A stretch of DNA of 64,000 bases, from positions 372,001 to 436,000 of the forward strand of contig CALRQJ020000001.1 of the NCBI GenBank assembly GCA_943370285.1. The letters are read 5' to 3'. Each line of letters opens with the position of its first letter. Position 1 is the first letter of the stretch. Origin of the DNA: CALRQJ02 sp943370285 (GTDB lineage: Bacteria; Bacteroidota; Bacteroidia; Chitinophagales; Chitinophagaceae). A model generated the notes under the pieces. The model saw nothing but the letters and a program-made list of their open reading frames with translations. It searched no databases and was not told where the DNA came from. A program made the translations under genes and the position numbers. Below, piece after piece: positions 26,161 through 35,174 of the stretch.

Positions 26161-27490
26161 CCAAGTATTGCAGAATCGCTACTGATCCATCCTTACCAGC
26201 TTGCACTGCATCTACTACTTCTTTACCACCATTCACACAATCGCCACCTGCAAAAACACCTGTAAGATTAGTAGCTGTCTTTTCTTTTACACTGACTTTT
26301 CCGCTTTTATTTTCTAACTGATTTTTATTCACTAAACTTTCAAATGGCATTTGTCCTGCTGCTTTGATAACCATATCAACATCCAATGTAATGGTTTCGC
26401 CAGTTGCTACAGGGCTTCTTCTTCCACTTGCATCTGGTTCACCTAATTGCATGAGATCACAAATCAGTTGTGTCACCTTTCCTCCTTCACCTTTAATTTC
26501 TTTTGGTGCAGCTAACCAAATAATATTACAGCCATCGAGTTTAGCAATATTCAACTCATGTTCTGTACATGGCATTTCTTCCTGTGTTCTTCTATATATC
26601 AATGTTACTTCTTTAGCTCCCAAACGTTTAGCTTGTGTAGCAGCATCAATTGCTGTCATACCCATACCAATCACAGCTACTTTATCGCCTACTGCAATAG
26701 ATGCGTAATTATTGGTTCGAAGTTCATAGATAAATGAAATGGCATCAAATACTCCATTCAAATCTTCTCCAGGAATTTCTAGTTGACGAGCTAAGCCTAC
26801 ACCAAATGCCAAATACACTGCATCATAATTAGCTTGTAATTCTGTTAAGGTTATATCTTTTCCTAATGCCTGATTATATTTAACTTCTATTCCGCCAATT
26901 GCTGTTATATAGTTCACCTCATCTTCACAAAACTGTGGCGTTACTTTATAAGCTGCAATACCATACGTCATTAAACCACCACCTTTACTTTCTTTTTCAT
27001 AAATAGTTACATCAATACCTTCTCTGCTTAAGGTATGAGCACAACTTAAACCTGCTGGACCAGCACCAACAATAGCAACTCGTTTACCGGTTGAGGGTTT
27101 GCGTTCAAACAGTTGCCAGTTATTATTCATAGCTATTTCTGTTGAATAGCGTTGCAGTTTGGCAATATTGATAGGCGTTTCATCCATCAAATTAAATACA
27201 CAAGCACCTTCACATAATTTTTCAACAGGACAAACTTTACTGCAACCAGCTCCCATAATGTTAGATGAGAAAATAGTATGAGCAGAGCCTTTAATATTAT
27301 CAGTTGTAATTTGCTTGATGAACTTCGGTACATTAATACTTGTTGGACAAGATTTTGTACAAGGAGCATCGTAACAAAACAAACAACGATTGGCTTCTAC
27401 TAAAGCAGCATCCTTCGTTTCAAATGGAGGATGAATATCAGAGAAGTTTTGTTCGTATTGTTCTGTTGTAAGACGATTGTTTTTTATCAT
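26141..27490 (-). CDS. preT: NAD(P)-dependent dihydropyrimidine dehydrogenase, flavoprotein subunit
   Basis: 449 residues, a relative of the glutamate synthase small subunit. The N-terminal domain has four-Cys Fe-S motifs (CLFCYDAPCTKSCP near residue 36, then CSKVCPVEKLCEGAC). The FAD site is VAIVGAGPAGLSCAH (about residue 138) and the NAD(P) site VAVIGMGMTAIDAATQAKR (about 270). C-terminal FAGGDCVNGG closes the FAD site. It passes electrons between NAD(P)H and PreA. Together PreT and PreA correspond to the fused mammalian DPD. Its last few codons lie within a dispersed repeat. Confidence 0.92.
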   Translation of the reverse strand: MIKNNRLTTEQYEQNFSDIHPPFETKDAALVEANRCLFCYDAPCTKSCPTSINVPKFIKQITTDNIKGSAHTIFSSNIMGAGCSKVCPVEKLCEGACVFNLMDETPINIAKLQRYSTEIAMNNNWQLFERKPSTGKRVAIVGAGPAGLSCAHTLSREGIDVTIYEKESKGGGLMTYGIAAYKVTPQFCEDEVNYITAIGGIEVKYNQALGKDITLTELQANYDAVYLAFGVGLARQLEIPGEDLNGVFDAISFIYELRTNNYASIAVGDKVAVIGMGMTAIDAATQAKRLGAKEVTLIYRRTQEEMPCTEHELNIAKLDGCNIIWLAAPKEIKGEGGKVTQLICDLMQLGEPDASGRRSPVATGETITLDVDMVIKAAGQMPFESLVNKNQLENKSGKVSVKEKTATNLTGVFAGGDCVNGGKEVVDAVQAGKDGSVAILQYLVAHKEH

Positions 27491-27503
27491 ATTAATTTGT
27501 TTT

Positions 27504-27567
27504 GCCCCTATCCCCTAAAGGGGGACAAGAAATAGTGTAATGACTCTCCTTTAGGGATTGGGGGTTT
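27504..27567. repeat. Dispersed repeat D (GC-rich palindromic element), copy 1
   Basis: Arms GCCCCTATCCCCTAAAGGGG (27504-27523) and CTCCTTTAGGGATTGGGGG (27546-27564) form an inverted repeat. The element fills the whole gap between preT and the ureidopropionase gene and abuts the stop codon of the latter (27566-27568). Confidence 0.8.
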
Positions 27568-28432
27568 ATAGTTCTGTTATTTTACCATAAGTCTCAGGCC
27601 TTCTATCTCTAAAGAATTGCCACTTACTTCTTATTTGTTCTATTAAATCTAAATCAAATTCGGCAACCAATAATTCATCTTTGTCTTCACTTGCTTCTGC
27701 AATAATTTGTCCGAGTGGATTTACAAAATAAGAAGTACCATAAAACTTACCCAAGTTCCAGGGTTGTTCAGTACCAACACGATTGATACAACCCATGAAA
27801 TAACCATTAGCAACCGCATGTGCCGGCTGTTCTAATTTCCATAAATATTGAGATTGCCCAACGGTTGTTGCACTTGGATTGTAAACGATTTCAGCTCCAT
27901 TTAATCCCAAACACCGAGCACCGTCAGGAAAGTGCCTGTCATAACAAATATATACTCCAACTTTTGCATACTTTGTTTGAAATACAGGATAACCCAGATT
28001 ACCCGGCTTGAAGAAAAACTTCTCCCAAAAACCACCAGTATGTGGAATATGATTTTTGCGATACTTACCTAAATAAGTTCCATCTGCATCAATAACTGCT
28101 GCAGTGTTGTAGAGAACACCAGCTTGTTCTTTTTCATAAACAGGAACAATGATGACCATGTTATACTTTTTGGCATACTCCTGCATTCGTTCTGTTGTAG
28201 GACCAGGAACAGTTTCAGCACTTTCATACCATGCAGCATCTTGTCCGGGACAGAAATAGGGTGTATTGAAAATTTCCTGAAAGCACAGAATTTGCACACC
28301 TTGCTTGCCGGCTTCCTCGATCAAAGGAATATGCTTTTGCACCATGGCTTCTTTGATTTCTTCAATAGTACCTTCACCTTCTGTTTTAGGAAGTGACATT
28401 TGAATGAGTGCTGATTTGATGATTCTTGCCAT
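27566..28432 (-). CDS. Beta-ureidopropionase, nitrilase (carbon-nitrogen hydrolase) family
   Basis: 288 residues. The nitrilase-superfamily catalytic triad is intact: Glu53 (CFQEIF), Lys126 (GKYRKNHIPH) and Cys163 (VYICYDRHFPDG). The sequence type (NTPYFCPGQD insert, HTGGFWEKFFFKPGN) matches eukaryotic-like beta-ureidopropionases and N-carbamoylputrescine amidases. In this cluster hydrolysis of N-carbamoyl-beta-alanine to beta-alanine, CO2 and ammonia is the expected reaction. It sits between dihydropyrimidinase and preT, separated from each by a copy of the same palindromic repeat. Confidence 0.9.
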   Translation of the reverse strand: MARIIKSALIQMSLPKTEGEGTIEEIKEAMVQKHIPLIEEAGKQGVQILCFQEIFNTPYFCPGQDAAWYESAETVPGPTTERMQEYAKKYNMVIIVPVYEKEQAGVLYNTAAVIDADGTYLGKYRKNHIPHTGGFWEKFFFKPGNLGYPVFQTKYAKVGVYICYDRHFPDGARCLGLNGAEIVYNPSATTVGQSQYLWKLEQPAHAVANGYFMGCINRVGTEQPWNLGKFYGTSYFVNPLGQIIAEASEDKDELLVAEFDLDLIEQIRSKWQFFRDRRPETYGKITEL

Positions 28433-28444
28433 AAGTTATTTTTT

Positions 28445-28514
28445 GCCCCTATCCCTGAAGGGGGAAATGGTTTGTGATAAATTATTTTAAAGCCCCTTTA
28501 GGGGATGGGGGTTT
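28445..28514. repeat. Dispersed repeat D, copy 2, entering the dihydropyrimidinase coding region
   Basis: Arms GCCCCTATCCCTGAAGGGGG (28445-28464) and GCCCCTTTAGGGGATGGGGG (28492-28511) are inverted. The right arm encodes the last eight residues of the dihydropyrimidinase (NPHPLKGL). Confidence 0.85.
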
Positions 28515-29869
28515 CTTTTAATAAACTTTCCATATCCTTTCTCCACTTTACATTCATTATCATCAATCGCAACTTTACCTCTCAATAAAACGGTTTTTAC
28601 TTTACCTGTTAATTCCCAACCTTCATAACCACTGTAATCAACGTTCATATGATGCGTTGATGCTGACAACGTATGTTTTTCATTAGCATCAAATAGAATA
28701 ATATCTGCATCGCTTCCAACAGCAATGGTTCCTTTTTTAGGGAACATCCCAAATATTTTTGCAGCGTTTGTACTGGCAACTTCTACATATTTATTTAATG
28801 AAATTTTTCCTTTGCTTACGCCTTCACTAAAAAGTAGTTCCATTCTGTTTTCTATGGCAGGATGACCATTTGGAATTTTTGAAAAATCATCTTTTCCCAT
28901 CAATTTTTGTTCCCACATAAAAGGACAATGATCAGTTGCAACAACTTGCACCAAGCCTTGATTAATTCCTGCCCACAATGTTGCTTGGTCTTTCTTCTCA
29001 CGAAGAGGTGGACTCATTACCCATTTGGCTCCATCCTCTCTTTCATATAGTGAAGCATCTAGTACCAAATACTGAATACAAGTTTCAACAAATACTTTTT
29101 GGTTTCTTCTGGTTGCATTTCGTACTGCATTCAATGCACCTTCACAAGTTAAATGAACAATGTAACCTGGGCAGCCTGTATAGTTTGCCATATCTGCAAA
29201 GCGTCCACTTGCTTCAGCTTCTGTAACTTCTGGCTGTGACAAATAATGATACAATGGAGCCAGTTTTCCTTCTGCTTTATGCTTGGCAATTAAGAAGTCA
29301 ATCATATCCCCATTGGTAGCATGTACATTGATAAGTCCACCATGTTTTTTTACTTCGAGCATTAAATCAATCATCTGCCTGTCATCTATCATCAAAGCTC
29401 CTTTATAAGCCATGAATGTTTTGAAAGAAGTGATGCCATGCTCTTCGATAAAAGTCTTAATTTCTTTTTTAGTGTTTTCGTTAAAATCAGTAACGGCCAT
29501 ATGGAAACTGTAATCGCCAACTGCATTGTTATCACTTCTGCTTTTCCATTCTTGTAAAGCAGATTGTAAACTATTGCCTTGCTTTTGCAAGATGAAATCT
29601 ATTACTGTAGTTGTTCCACCATACAAAGCTGCTCTTGTTCCCGTTTCATAATTATCGCTGCTGTATGTTCCCATGAAAGGCATATCCAAATGCACATGTG
29701 GATCGATGCCACCTGGCATTACTAATTTACCTGTTGCATCAATCGTTTCATCGGCAGTAACATGTAAGTTATTACCAATAGCAACAATGGTTTCACCTTC
29801 AATAAAAATATCTGCAACATAATCATCTGTTGCAGTAATAATTCTTCCGTTTTTGATTAAGATACTCAT
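28487..29869 (-). CDS. Dihydropyrimidinase (D-hydantoinase)
   Basis: 460 residues. Cyclic amidohydrolase signature: metal His58 and His60 in GGIDPHVHLD, carbamylated Lys150 in SFKTFMAYKG, further His ligands in NVHATNGD and HLTCEG, and Asp in VVATDHCPF. The length and the position of Lys150 match characterised D-hydantoinases. It hydrolyses dihydrouracil or dihydrothymine to N-carbamoyl-beta-amino acids. The C-terminal tail ends in residues read from a dispersed palindromic repeat, so the native end was probably altered by the insertion. It is flanked by the NCS1 permease gene and the ureidopropionase gene. Confidence 0.92.
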   Translation of the reverse strand: MSILIKNGRIITATDDYVADIFIEGETIVAIGNNLHVTADETIDATGKLVMPGGIDPHVHLDMPFMGTYSSDNYETGTRAALYGGTTTVIDFILQKQGNSLQSALQEWKSRSDNNAVGDYSFHMAVTDFNENTKKEIKTFIEEHGITSFKTFMAYKGALMIDDRQMIDLMLEVKKHGGLINVHATNGDMIDFLIAKHKAEGKLAPLYHYLSQPEVTEAEASGRFADMANYTGCPGYIVHLTCEGALNAVRNATRRNQKVFVETCIQYLVLDASLYEREDGAKWVMSPPLREKKDQATLWAGINQGLVQVVATDHCPFMWEQKLMGKDDFSKIPNGHPAIENRMELLFSEGVSKGKISLNKYVEVASTNAAKIFGMFPKKGTIAVGSDADIILFDANEKHTLSASTHHMNVDYSGYEGWELTGKVKTVLLRGKVAIDDNECKVEKGYGKFIKRNPHPLKGL

Positions 29870-29876
29870 GGTTACT

Positions 29877-29908
29877 TTTTTGAACCACTAAGACACGAAG
29901 TTTCACAA
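29877..29908 (+). repeat. Dispersed repeat B, copy 2
   Basis: TTTGAACCACTAAGACACGAAGTTTCACAA-type unit, inverted relative to the copy at 23878-23916. It lies just upstream of the dihydropyrimidinase start and 66 bp from repeat A copy 3. Confidence 0.7.
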
Positions 29909-29974
29909 TGTTGTGATGTCATTATGTCGTTTTCTGTTGTGGTTTTTTGTTCAATTATATTCTTTTGTACAAGT

Positions 29975-29986
29975 GTGCGACGCAAC
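29975..29986 (+). repeat. Dispersed repeat A, copy 3
   Basis: GTGCGACGCAAC preceded by TTGTACAA and followed within 40 bp by TTCTGTTGCTGGTAACA, paralleling copy 2. Confidence 0.8.
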
Positions 29987-30024
29987 AGAAGCGTAATGCT
30001 TATTCTGTTGCTGGTAACACAACT

Positions 30025-31491
30025 CTATTTATTTGTTTTCATTAATAATCTATAAACAATGCCGCTGACTACAAAACCAACAAACCATGCATAATTATAT
30101 AAATGTTCAATCCATGATGCAACTGAATCCGCAGGTAATAATTTTACTGTAATCAAAAATCCCGGAACATTAGGAATAATGCCTACCAACAAAGCAATGA
30201 TTGCTTTTGTGTTGAACCCATTGCTGTAACTGTATATTCCTTTATGACTATACAATTCTTTCAATTGAAGTTCTTTATGACGAATGAAAAAATAATCTAC
30301 AATCATTATCCCACCAACAGGACCTAACAAGCTTGAATAAGCAATTAACCAAGTAAAAATATATCCCGTTGGATCGGCAATTAATTTCCAGGGAAAAATT
30401 AAAACACCAATTACACCTGTGATATAACCACCCGTTCTGAAATTAATTTTTTTAGGAGCTAGATGAGCAAAATCGTTTGCCGGACTCACAATATTCGCTG
30501 CAATATTGGTTGCCAATGTTGAAATTGCAACAGCAACCATGGCAACACTTACCAATGCTTTGCTTTCAAATTTTCCTGCTAATACAACTGGATCCCAAAT
30601 GGTTGTTCCAAATACAATCGTAGTAGCCGAGGTAACGACAACCCCAATAAAAGCAAACAAAGTCATAGAAGTTGGCAAGCCAATTGCTTGGCCATTTATT
30701 TGTGCTTTTTGAGAAGTTGCATACCGTGTAAAATCTGGAATGTTTAAAGATAATGTTGCCCAAAAACCAACCATGCCAGTTAAAGCAGGAAAAAAGAAAT
30801 GAAAAAAATCTGCCGTTGTTGCAAACTTAGAAGGCGTTTGTAAAATAGGCCCTAAACCATTGGCAGCAGTAATGGCCCAATACAATAATGCCAACGCCGC
30901 AACCGGCAAAAAAATGGCCTTAAATACCAATAATTTTCTAATACTTTCTACTCCCAAATACACCACATACATATTGAGTAACCAGAATATAAAAAAGCAA
31001 ATAGCTGGACCCGTTTGCAAGCCCCAGGAAGTTGGAAAAATTTGTGGCAATGTTTCTAATGAAGGAATCCATAAACGCATCATTTGGTAAATGGCAAACC
31101 CACCAATCCATGTTTGAATACCAAACCAACCACAGGCAACAATGGCTCTTAACAATGCTGGAATATTAGCTCCTGTTGTCCCAAAACTGGCTCTTGCAAA
31201 AACAGGAAATGAAATGCCATACTTAGCTCCTGCATGACCATTTAAGATCATGGGGATTAATACAATGCTATTTCCAAGAAATATGGTCAAGATGGATTGC
31301 CACCAATTCATGCCACCTTGAATGAGTGAGCTGGCCAACATATAAGTTGGAATGCATAAACTCATGCTTATCCACAATGCAGCAAAGTTGCTTGTTGTCC
31401 ATGTTCTTTTAGAAGATGGTACAGGAGCAAGATCTTCGCTGTGTAGCGATGATGCTTGTAGTTCTTCTGTTAGTATTTCATCAGCATGCAT
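30025..31491 (-). CDS. NCS1 family nucleobase:cation symporter
   Basis: 488 residues with about twelve hydrophobic helices between residues 35 and 480. NCS1 features include the N-terminal WTTSNFAALWISMSLCIPTYMLASS helix, the GAKYGISFPVFARASFG segment, and LNIPDFTRYATSQKAQINGQAIGLP in the middle. It should import a uracil-, hydantoin- or allantoin-like compound with Na+ or H+; uracil/thymine is favoured by its place in the pyrimidine-degradation cluster. It is 29 bp downstream of the aminotransferase gene. Confidence 0.9.
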   Translation of the reverse strand: MHADEILTEELQASSLHSEDLAPVPSSKRTWTTSNFAALWISMSLCIPTYMLASSLIQGGMNWWQSILTIFLGNSIVLIPMILNGHAGAKYGISFPVFARASFGTTGANIPALLRAIVACGWFGIQTWIGGFAIYQMMRLWIPSLETLPQIFPTSWGLQTGPAICFFIFWLLNMYVVYLGVESIRKLLVFKAIFLPVAALALLYWAITAANGLGPILQTPSKFATTADFFHFFFPALTGMVGFWATLSLNIPDFTRYATSQKAQINGQAIGLPTSMTLFAFIGVVVTSATTIVFGTTIWDPVVLAGKFESKALVSVAMVAVAISTLATNIAANIVSPANDFAHLAPKKINFRTGGYITGVIGVLIFPWKLIADPTGYIFTWLIAYSSLLGPVGGIMIVDYFFIRHKELQLKELYSHKGIYSYSNGFNTKAIIALLVGIIPNVPGFLITVKLLPADSVASWIEHLYNYAWFVGFVVSGIVYRLLMKTNK

Positions 31492-31520
31492 GCTTTGAAT
31501 TATAAATTAGGAATTAAAAA

Positions 31521-32864
31521 TTAATTTACATGTTCATCAGCAATTTTCAAAGCTTCACTAATAATGGCCAATCCTTCATCAATTTGTTCTTTGGTTATAC
31601 ATAAAGGCGGTGCAATAAATACATAGCCCCAGCGTACAAATGTGTACATGCCCAATTCTTTAATTTTCGCTGCAACCTTATTCATTACCACCATTTCATC
31701 TGGCTTGGCATTGAATGGAGCCATTGGTTCTTTGGTTGTTCTGTTTTTTACCAATTCTAAACAACCCAATAAGCCTGTGTTACGCCAATCGCCAATGCAT
31801 GAATGTATTTTTTTCAATTCTTCAATTCGGCTGTTGAGATAAGCACTCATCGCATTACAATTCTCAATTAGTTTTTCATCCTCATAAATTTTCAAAGTTT
31901 CTAATGCTGCAGCACAAGCAACAGGATGAGCAGAATACGTTAACCCCAATGCCAAAACAGTATCATCAAACTTTGCAGCAATTTTGTCACTCACCATTAA
32001 ACAACCAAAAGGCAAGTAACCACAAGTTAATCCTTTTGCCATACAAATCATATCAGGAATAATACCATGATTTTCGAAGCCGAACCATTTTCCTGTTCGC
32101 CCAAAGCCACTCATCACTTCATCAATAATTAATAGAATACCATGCTTATCACAAATGCTTCTTACCGCTTTCAAATAACCTACAGGATATTGTATGCAAC
32201 CCGATGAACCGCTTTCGCCTTCTAATAAAATAGCAGCAATAGTAGCCGGCCCTTCATAAGCAATCATTCTTTCCAAACTTGCAACAGCTTCTTTGAGTAA
32301 GTTTTCAGCTCCATATTCCCAACGATACAAATAAGGAATATCAATATGTATAAAATTGGGTGCTTGCTGACTATCTACAGGAATTTTTCTAGGATCTCCC
32401 CCTGCACTGATGGCTCCAATACTTGCTCCATGATACGATTGGTAACGGGTGATAATTTTATGCCTTCCGGTGTATAATCTTGCCAACTTAATTGCATTCT
32501 CAATGGAGGTTGCACCACATAAAGTAAAGAATGCTTTATTCAAGTCACCTGGACAAATCTCTGCTAATTTTTTACCCAACTCACCACGAACTTTTGTAAC
32601 ACAACTTGGTGTTACATAAGCAACTTGTTGCATTTGTTTTACAACGGCCTCTGTAACACGTTGGTTACCATGACCAATATTTACATTCATCAAACCACTG
32701 CTGAAATCTATGTAACGCTTGCCATCGTAATCGTACAAATACACACCTTCAGCATACTCCACAGCAATGGGTGAATGACCTTTTTGTTTGCTCCAACTAA
32801 ACAAAGTATAATCCAAATTATCTTGAATAATTTCTTGTGTTAGAGATAATGTTTCAGTATTCAT
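31521..32864 (-). CDS. Class III aminotransferase, probable beta-alanine (omega-amino acid) aminotransferase
   Basis: 447 residues. PLP-binding Lys277 in MAKGLTCGYLPFG and the PLP-nitrogen Asp248 in LLIIDEVMSGFGRTGKW are both clear; GATSIENAIKLAR is the phosphate-binding turn. Subgroup III enzymes act on beta-alanine, GABA, ornithine and similar omega-amino acids. Between the dihydropyrimidine pathway genes and a malonate-semialdehyde dehydrogenase, the expected reaction is beta-alanine plus pyruvate or 2-oxoglutarate to malonate semialdehyde. The precise amino acceptor cannot be read. Confidence 0.88.
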   Translation of the reverse strand: MNTETLSLTQEIIQDNLDYTLFSWSKQKGHSPIAVEYAEGVYLYDYDGKRYIDFSSGLMNVNIGHGNQRVTEAVVKQMQQVAYVTPSCVTKVRGELGKKLAEICPGDLNKAFFTLCGATSIENAIKLARLYTGRHKIITRYQSYHGASIGAISAGGDPRKIPVDSQQAPNFIHIDIPYLYRWEYGAENLLKEAVASLERMIAYEGPATIAAILLEGESGSSGCIQYPVGYLKAVRSICDKHGILLIIDEVMSGFGRTGKWFGFENHGIIPDMICMAKGLTCGYLPFGCLMVSDKIAAKFDDTVLALGLTYSAHPVACAAALETLKIYEDEKLIENCNAMSAYLNSRIEELKKIHSCIGDWRNTGLLGCLELVKNRTTKEPMAPFNAKPDEMVVMNKVAAKIKELGMYTFVRWGYVFIAPPLCITKEQIDEGLAIISEALKIADEHVN

Positions 32865-32923
32865 AATTTGCCCTTTATAGATTTTTTTTATGTTTCCAAC
32901 TGTTGAATAACTATTGAGCAGCC

Positions 32924-32935
32924 GTTGCGTCGCAC
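32924..32935 (-). repeat. Dispersed repeat A, copy 4
   Basis: GTTGCGTCGCAC on plus, followed by ACTTGTAC and preceded by AACTATTGAGCAGCC, the same extended consensus in inverse orientation. Confidence 0.8.
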
Positions 32936-32967
32936 ACTTGTACGATTGAAACTATATTGAACTTATT

Positions 32968-33063
32968 TTTTCACACAAAGTAACTAAGGTGACTAAGTAC
33001 ACAAAGGCATTGAAAAACAACAATATACTTTATGCACTTTGTATGCACTGTTTCTTCGTGTGA
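32968..33063. repeat. Dispersed repeat C, copy 2
   Basis: Left end TTCACACAAAGTAACTAAGG and right end GTTTCTTCGTGTGATATAAT form an imperfect inverted repeat. CTAAGTACACAAAGGCAT follows the left end just as CTAAGTTCACGAAGCAT does in the copy at 26065. It fills the gap between mmsA and the aminotransferase gene. Confidence 0.65.
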
Positions 33064-33070
33064 TATAATC

Positions 33071-34528
33071 TTAACTCATCCAATTAACCCCTGCTTCTGC
33101 ATTCCATTTCGTGGTACTCTTTTTCAACTTCGTCCAAAACTCAATGCTGCTTTTTCCGGTGATATCTCCAACGCCAAATTTGCTTTCGTTCCAGCCACCA
33201 AAACTGAATGGTTCTCTTGGCACCGGCACACCAACATTCACACCAATCATACCAGCACTTGCTCGTTCTATGATGTAACGGGCCATACCACCATTTTGTG
33301 TAAACACACTGGCTGCGTTGCCATAAGGATTTGCATTTTCAATAGCCAATGCTTCATCAACGGTATTGGTACGCATGATGGAAATGACAGGACCAAAAAT
33401 TTCTTCTTTGGCAACACTCATATCAGGTGTTACATAATCAATTACTGTTGGACCAACATAAGTACCGCCTTCTTTTCCAGCAACTTTTGTATTGCGTCCA
33501 TCAACCAAAACTTTAGCACCATCTTTTTCTGCTTGAGTAATGTATTGCTCAATGCGTTCTTGTGATGCTTTATTAATAACTGCTCCCAAATTTTCACCCG
33601 GAACAATTTTTCTTGCTTCTTCGCAAATCTTTTCGATGATATGGTCAATATTTCCTACGCCTACCATTGCACTAGCAGCCATACAACGCTGCCCAGCACA
33701 GCCACTCATGCTTGCAGCTACATTTTGTGCAGTCATTCCAGGAATGGCATCAGGTAAAACCATTAAGTGATTTTTTGCTCCACCCAAAGCCAAGCATCTT
33801 TTTAAATTTTGAGTAGAACGCTGGTACACGATTTTTGCCACTTTGGTTGAACCCACAAAACTTACAGCTTCTATATGCGGATGATCGCAAATAGCTTCTA
33901 CAATTTCAGTATCTCCATGAACAATGTTAAAGACACCATCGGGCAGTCCTGCTTCTTTTAATAATTCAGCCAAACGACCGCAACTCAAAGGCACTTTTTC
34001 ACTGGGTTTCATAATCATACAATTGCCTAAAGCAATGGCATTGGGAATCGTCCAATTAGGAACCATAGATGGAAAATTGAAAGGCACAATAGATGCAACA
34101 ACACCCAATGGAGCATGTTCTGTTCTGCATTCCACGCCACGACTAACTTCTAAGACTTCACCTGTTACCAACTGAGGTAAAGAAGTAGCAAATTCTGTCA
34201 ACTCAATACACTTCTCAATTTCAGCAACAGATTCACCATAAGTTTTTCCGTTTTCTTCACTGCACAATTCAGCCAATTCTTTTAAATGCTGTTCTAATAA
34301 GTACTTGTATTTAAAGAAAACCTGTACCCTTTCTTTAACGGGTGTTTTGCTCCACGCTGGAAAGGCGGCTTTAGCTGCTTTCACGGCCTCATTTAAATCT
34401 TTTGAAGAAGACATAGGAACAGTGGATAAATGATTGCCATCTAAAGGAGAGATTACATCTAAGGTTCTAGATGTGGTTGCAGGGACAAATTTCCCATAGA
34501 TATAATTTTGAATCGGCGAATATTTCAT
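33071..34528 (-). CDS. mmsA: CoA-acylating methylmalonate/malonate-semialdehyde dehydrogenase
   Basis: 485 residues of the aldehyde dehydrogenase superfamily, MmsA subgroup: catalytic Cys282 in SGCAGQRCMAASAMV, NAD site NFPSMVPNWTIPNAIALGN with KPSEKVP, and FVGSTKVAK. MmsA enzymes convert (methyl)malonate semialdehyde, NAD+ and CoA to propionyl-CoA or acetyl-CoA with loss of CO2. Here it would complete the pathway from uracil (acetyl-CoA) and thymine (propionyl-CoA). It is the first gene of the cluster, divergent from an Lrp/AsnC regulator 175 bp away. Confidence 0.92.
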   Translation of the reverse strand: MKYSPIQNYIYGKFVPATTSRTLDVISPLDGNHLSTVPMSSSKDLNEAVKAAKAAFPAWSKTPVKERVQVFFKYKYLLEQHLKELAELCSEENGKTYGESVAEIEKCIELTEFATSLPQLVTGEVLEVSRGVECRTEHAPLGVVASIVPFNFPSMVPNWTIPNAIALGNCMIMKPSEKVPLSCGRLAELLKEAGLPDGVFNIVHGDTEIVEAICDHPHIEAVSFVGSTKVAKIVYQRSTQNLKRCLALGGAKNHLMVLPDAIPGMTAQNVAASMSGCAGQRCMAASAMVGVGNIDHIIEKICEEARKIVPGENLGAVINKASQERIEQYITQAEKDGAKVLVDGRNTKVAGKEGGTYVGPTVIDYVTPDMSVAKEEIFGPVISIMRTNTVDEALAIENANPYGNAASVFTQNGGMARYIIERASAGMIGVNVGVPVPREPFSFGGWNESKFGVGDITGKSSIEFWTKLKKSTTKWNAEAGVNWMS

Positions 34529-34703
34529 GGCAAGTAATTATAAATTTTATAAAAATAAAGAATAAATATAAAATATTTTTAGTAAACACCAAATATTTTG
34601 AACATAATTTTAGATTATGAACAGATATTTGTAGTTTCATCGGGGATTGGATATAATCCATTTACTACATGTTGCTTTTACTATATAGACTAATTAATAC
34701 TAC

Positions 34704-35174
34704 ATGGCTCAAGAAAATATAGCTTTAGATGAATTAGATTTTAATGTGTTGTCTTGTTTACAGCAAGATGGGAGGATGAGTTTTACCGTAATGGCAGAAA
34801 AATTAAATGTCTCAGTAGGAACCGTAAGAACAAGGGTGAATAAATTGATTGAAGATGGAACAGTACATATTGTGGGTAGAGTGAATCCGGATAAAGTTGG
34901 TTTCAATTGCTATGCTCATATTGCAGTGTACGTACGACCAGCAACAATGAAGGAACAAATTGCCAAAACAATTGCTACGTTTAAAGAAGTTAGTTTTTTA
35001 GCTATGACAAGTGGCGATTACGATTTAGAAGTAGATGTAATGTGTAAAAACAATGACCATTTAGTAGAGTTTGTAAATAAAATTTCATCCATCAAAGGCG
35101 TAAACCAAACTAAGACAACCATCTATTTTAAGGTGTACAAATATGCCCAGCCCGATTTAGGATTACTTAGTTAA
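34704..35174 (+). CDS. Lrp/AsnC-family transcriptional regulator
   Basis: 156 residues. N-terminal winged helix-turn-helix (ALDELDFNVLSCLQQDGRMS, recognition part VSVGTVRTRVNKL), then a RAM/Lrp ligand domain (about 75-150; TSGDYDLEVDVM is the effector-loop region). Such proteins bind DNA as dimers to octamers and respond to amino acids. Its divergent placement at the head of the pyrimidine-degradation cluster suggests local control of that cluster, perhaps by beta-alanine or a related amino acid; this is inference. It overlaps thrC by 4 bp at the 3' ends (convergent). Confidence 0.93.
   Translation: MAQENIALDELDFNVLSCLQQDGRMSFTVMAEKLNVSVGTVRTRVNKLIEDGTVHIVGRVNPDKVGFNCYAHIAVYVRPATMKEQIAKTIATFKEVSFLAMTSGDYDLEVDVMCKNNDHLVEFVNKISSIKGVNQTKTTIYFKVYKYAQPDLGLLS

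Noticed and set aside
33032..33565. 177-codon plus-strand ORF
   Set aside because: Entirely antisense to mmsA, whose family motifs are unmistakable; no independent signal.
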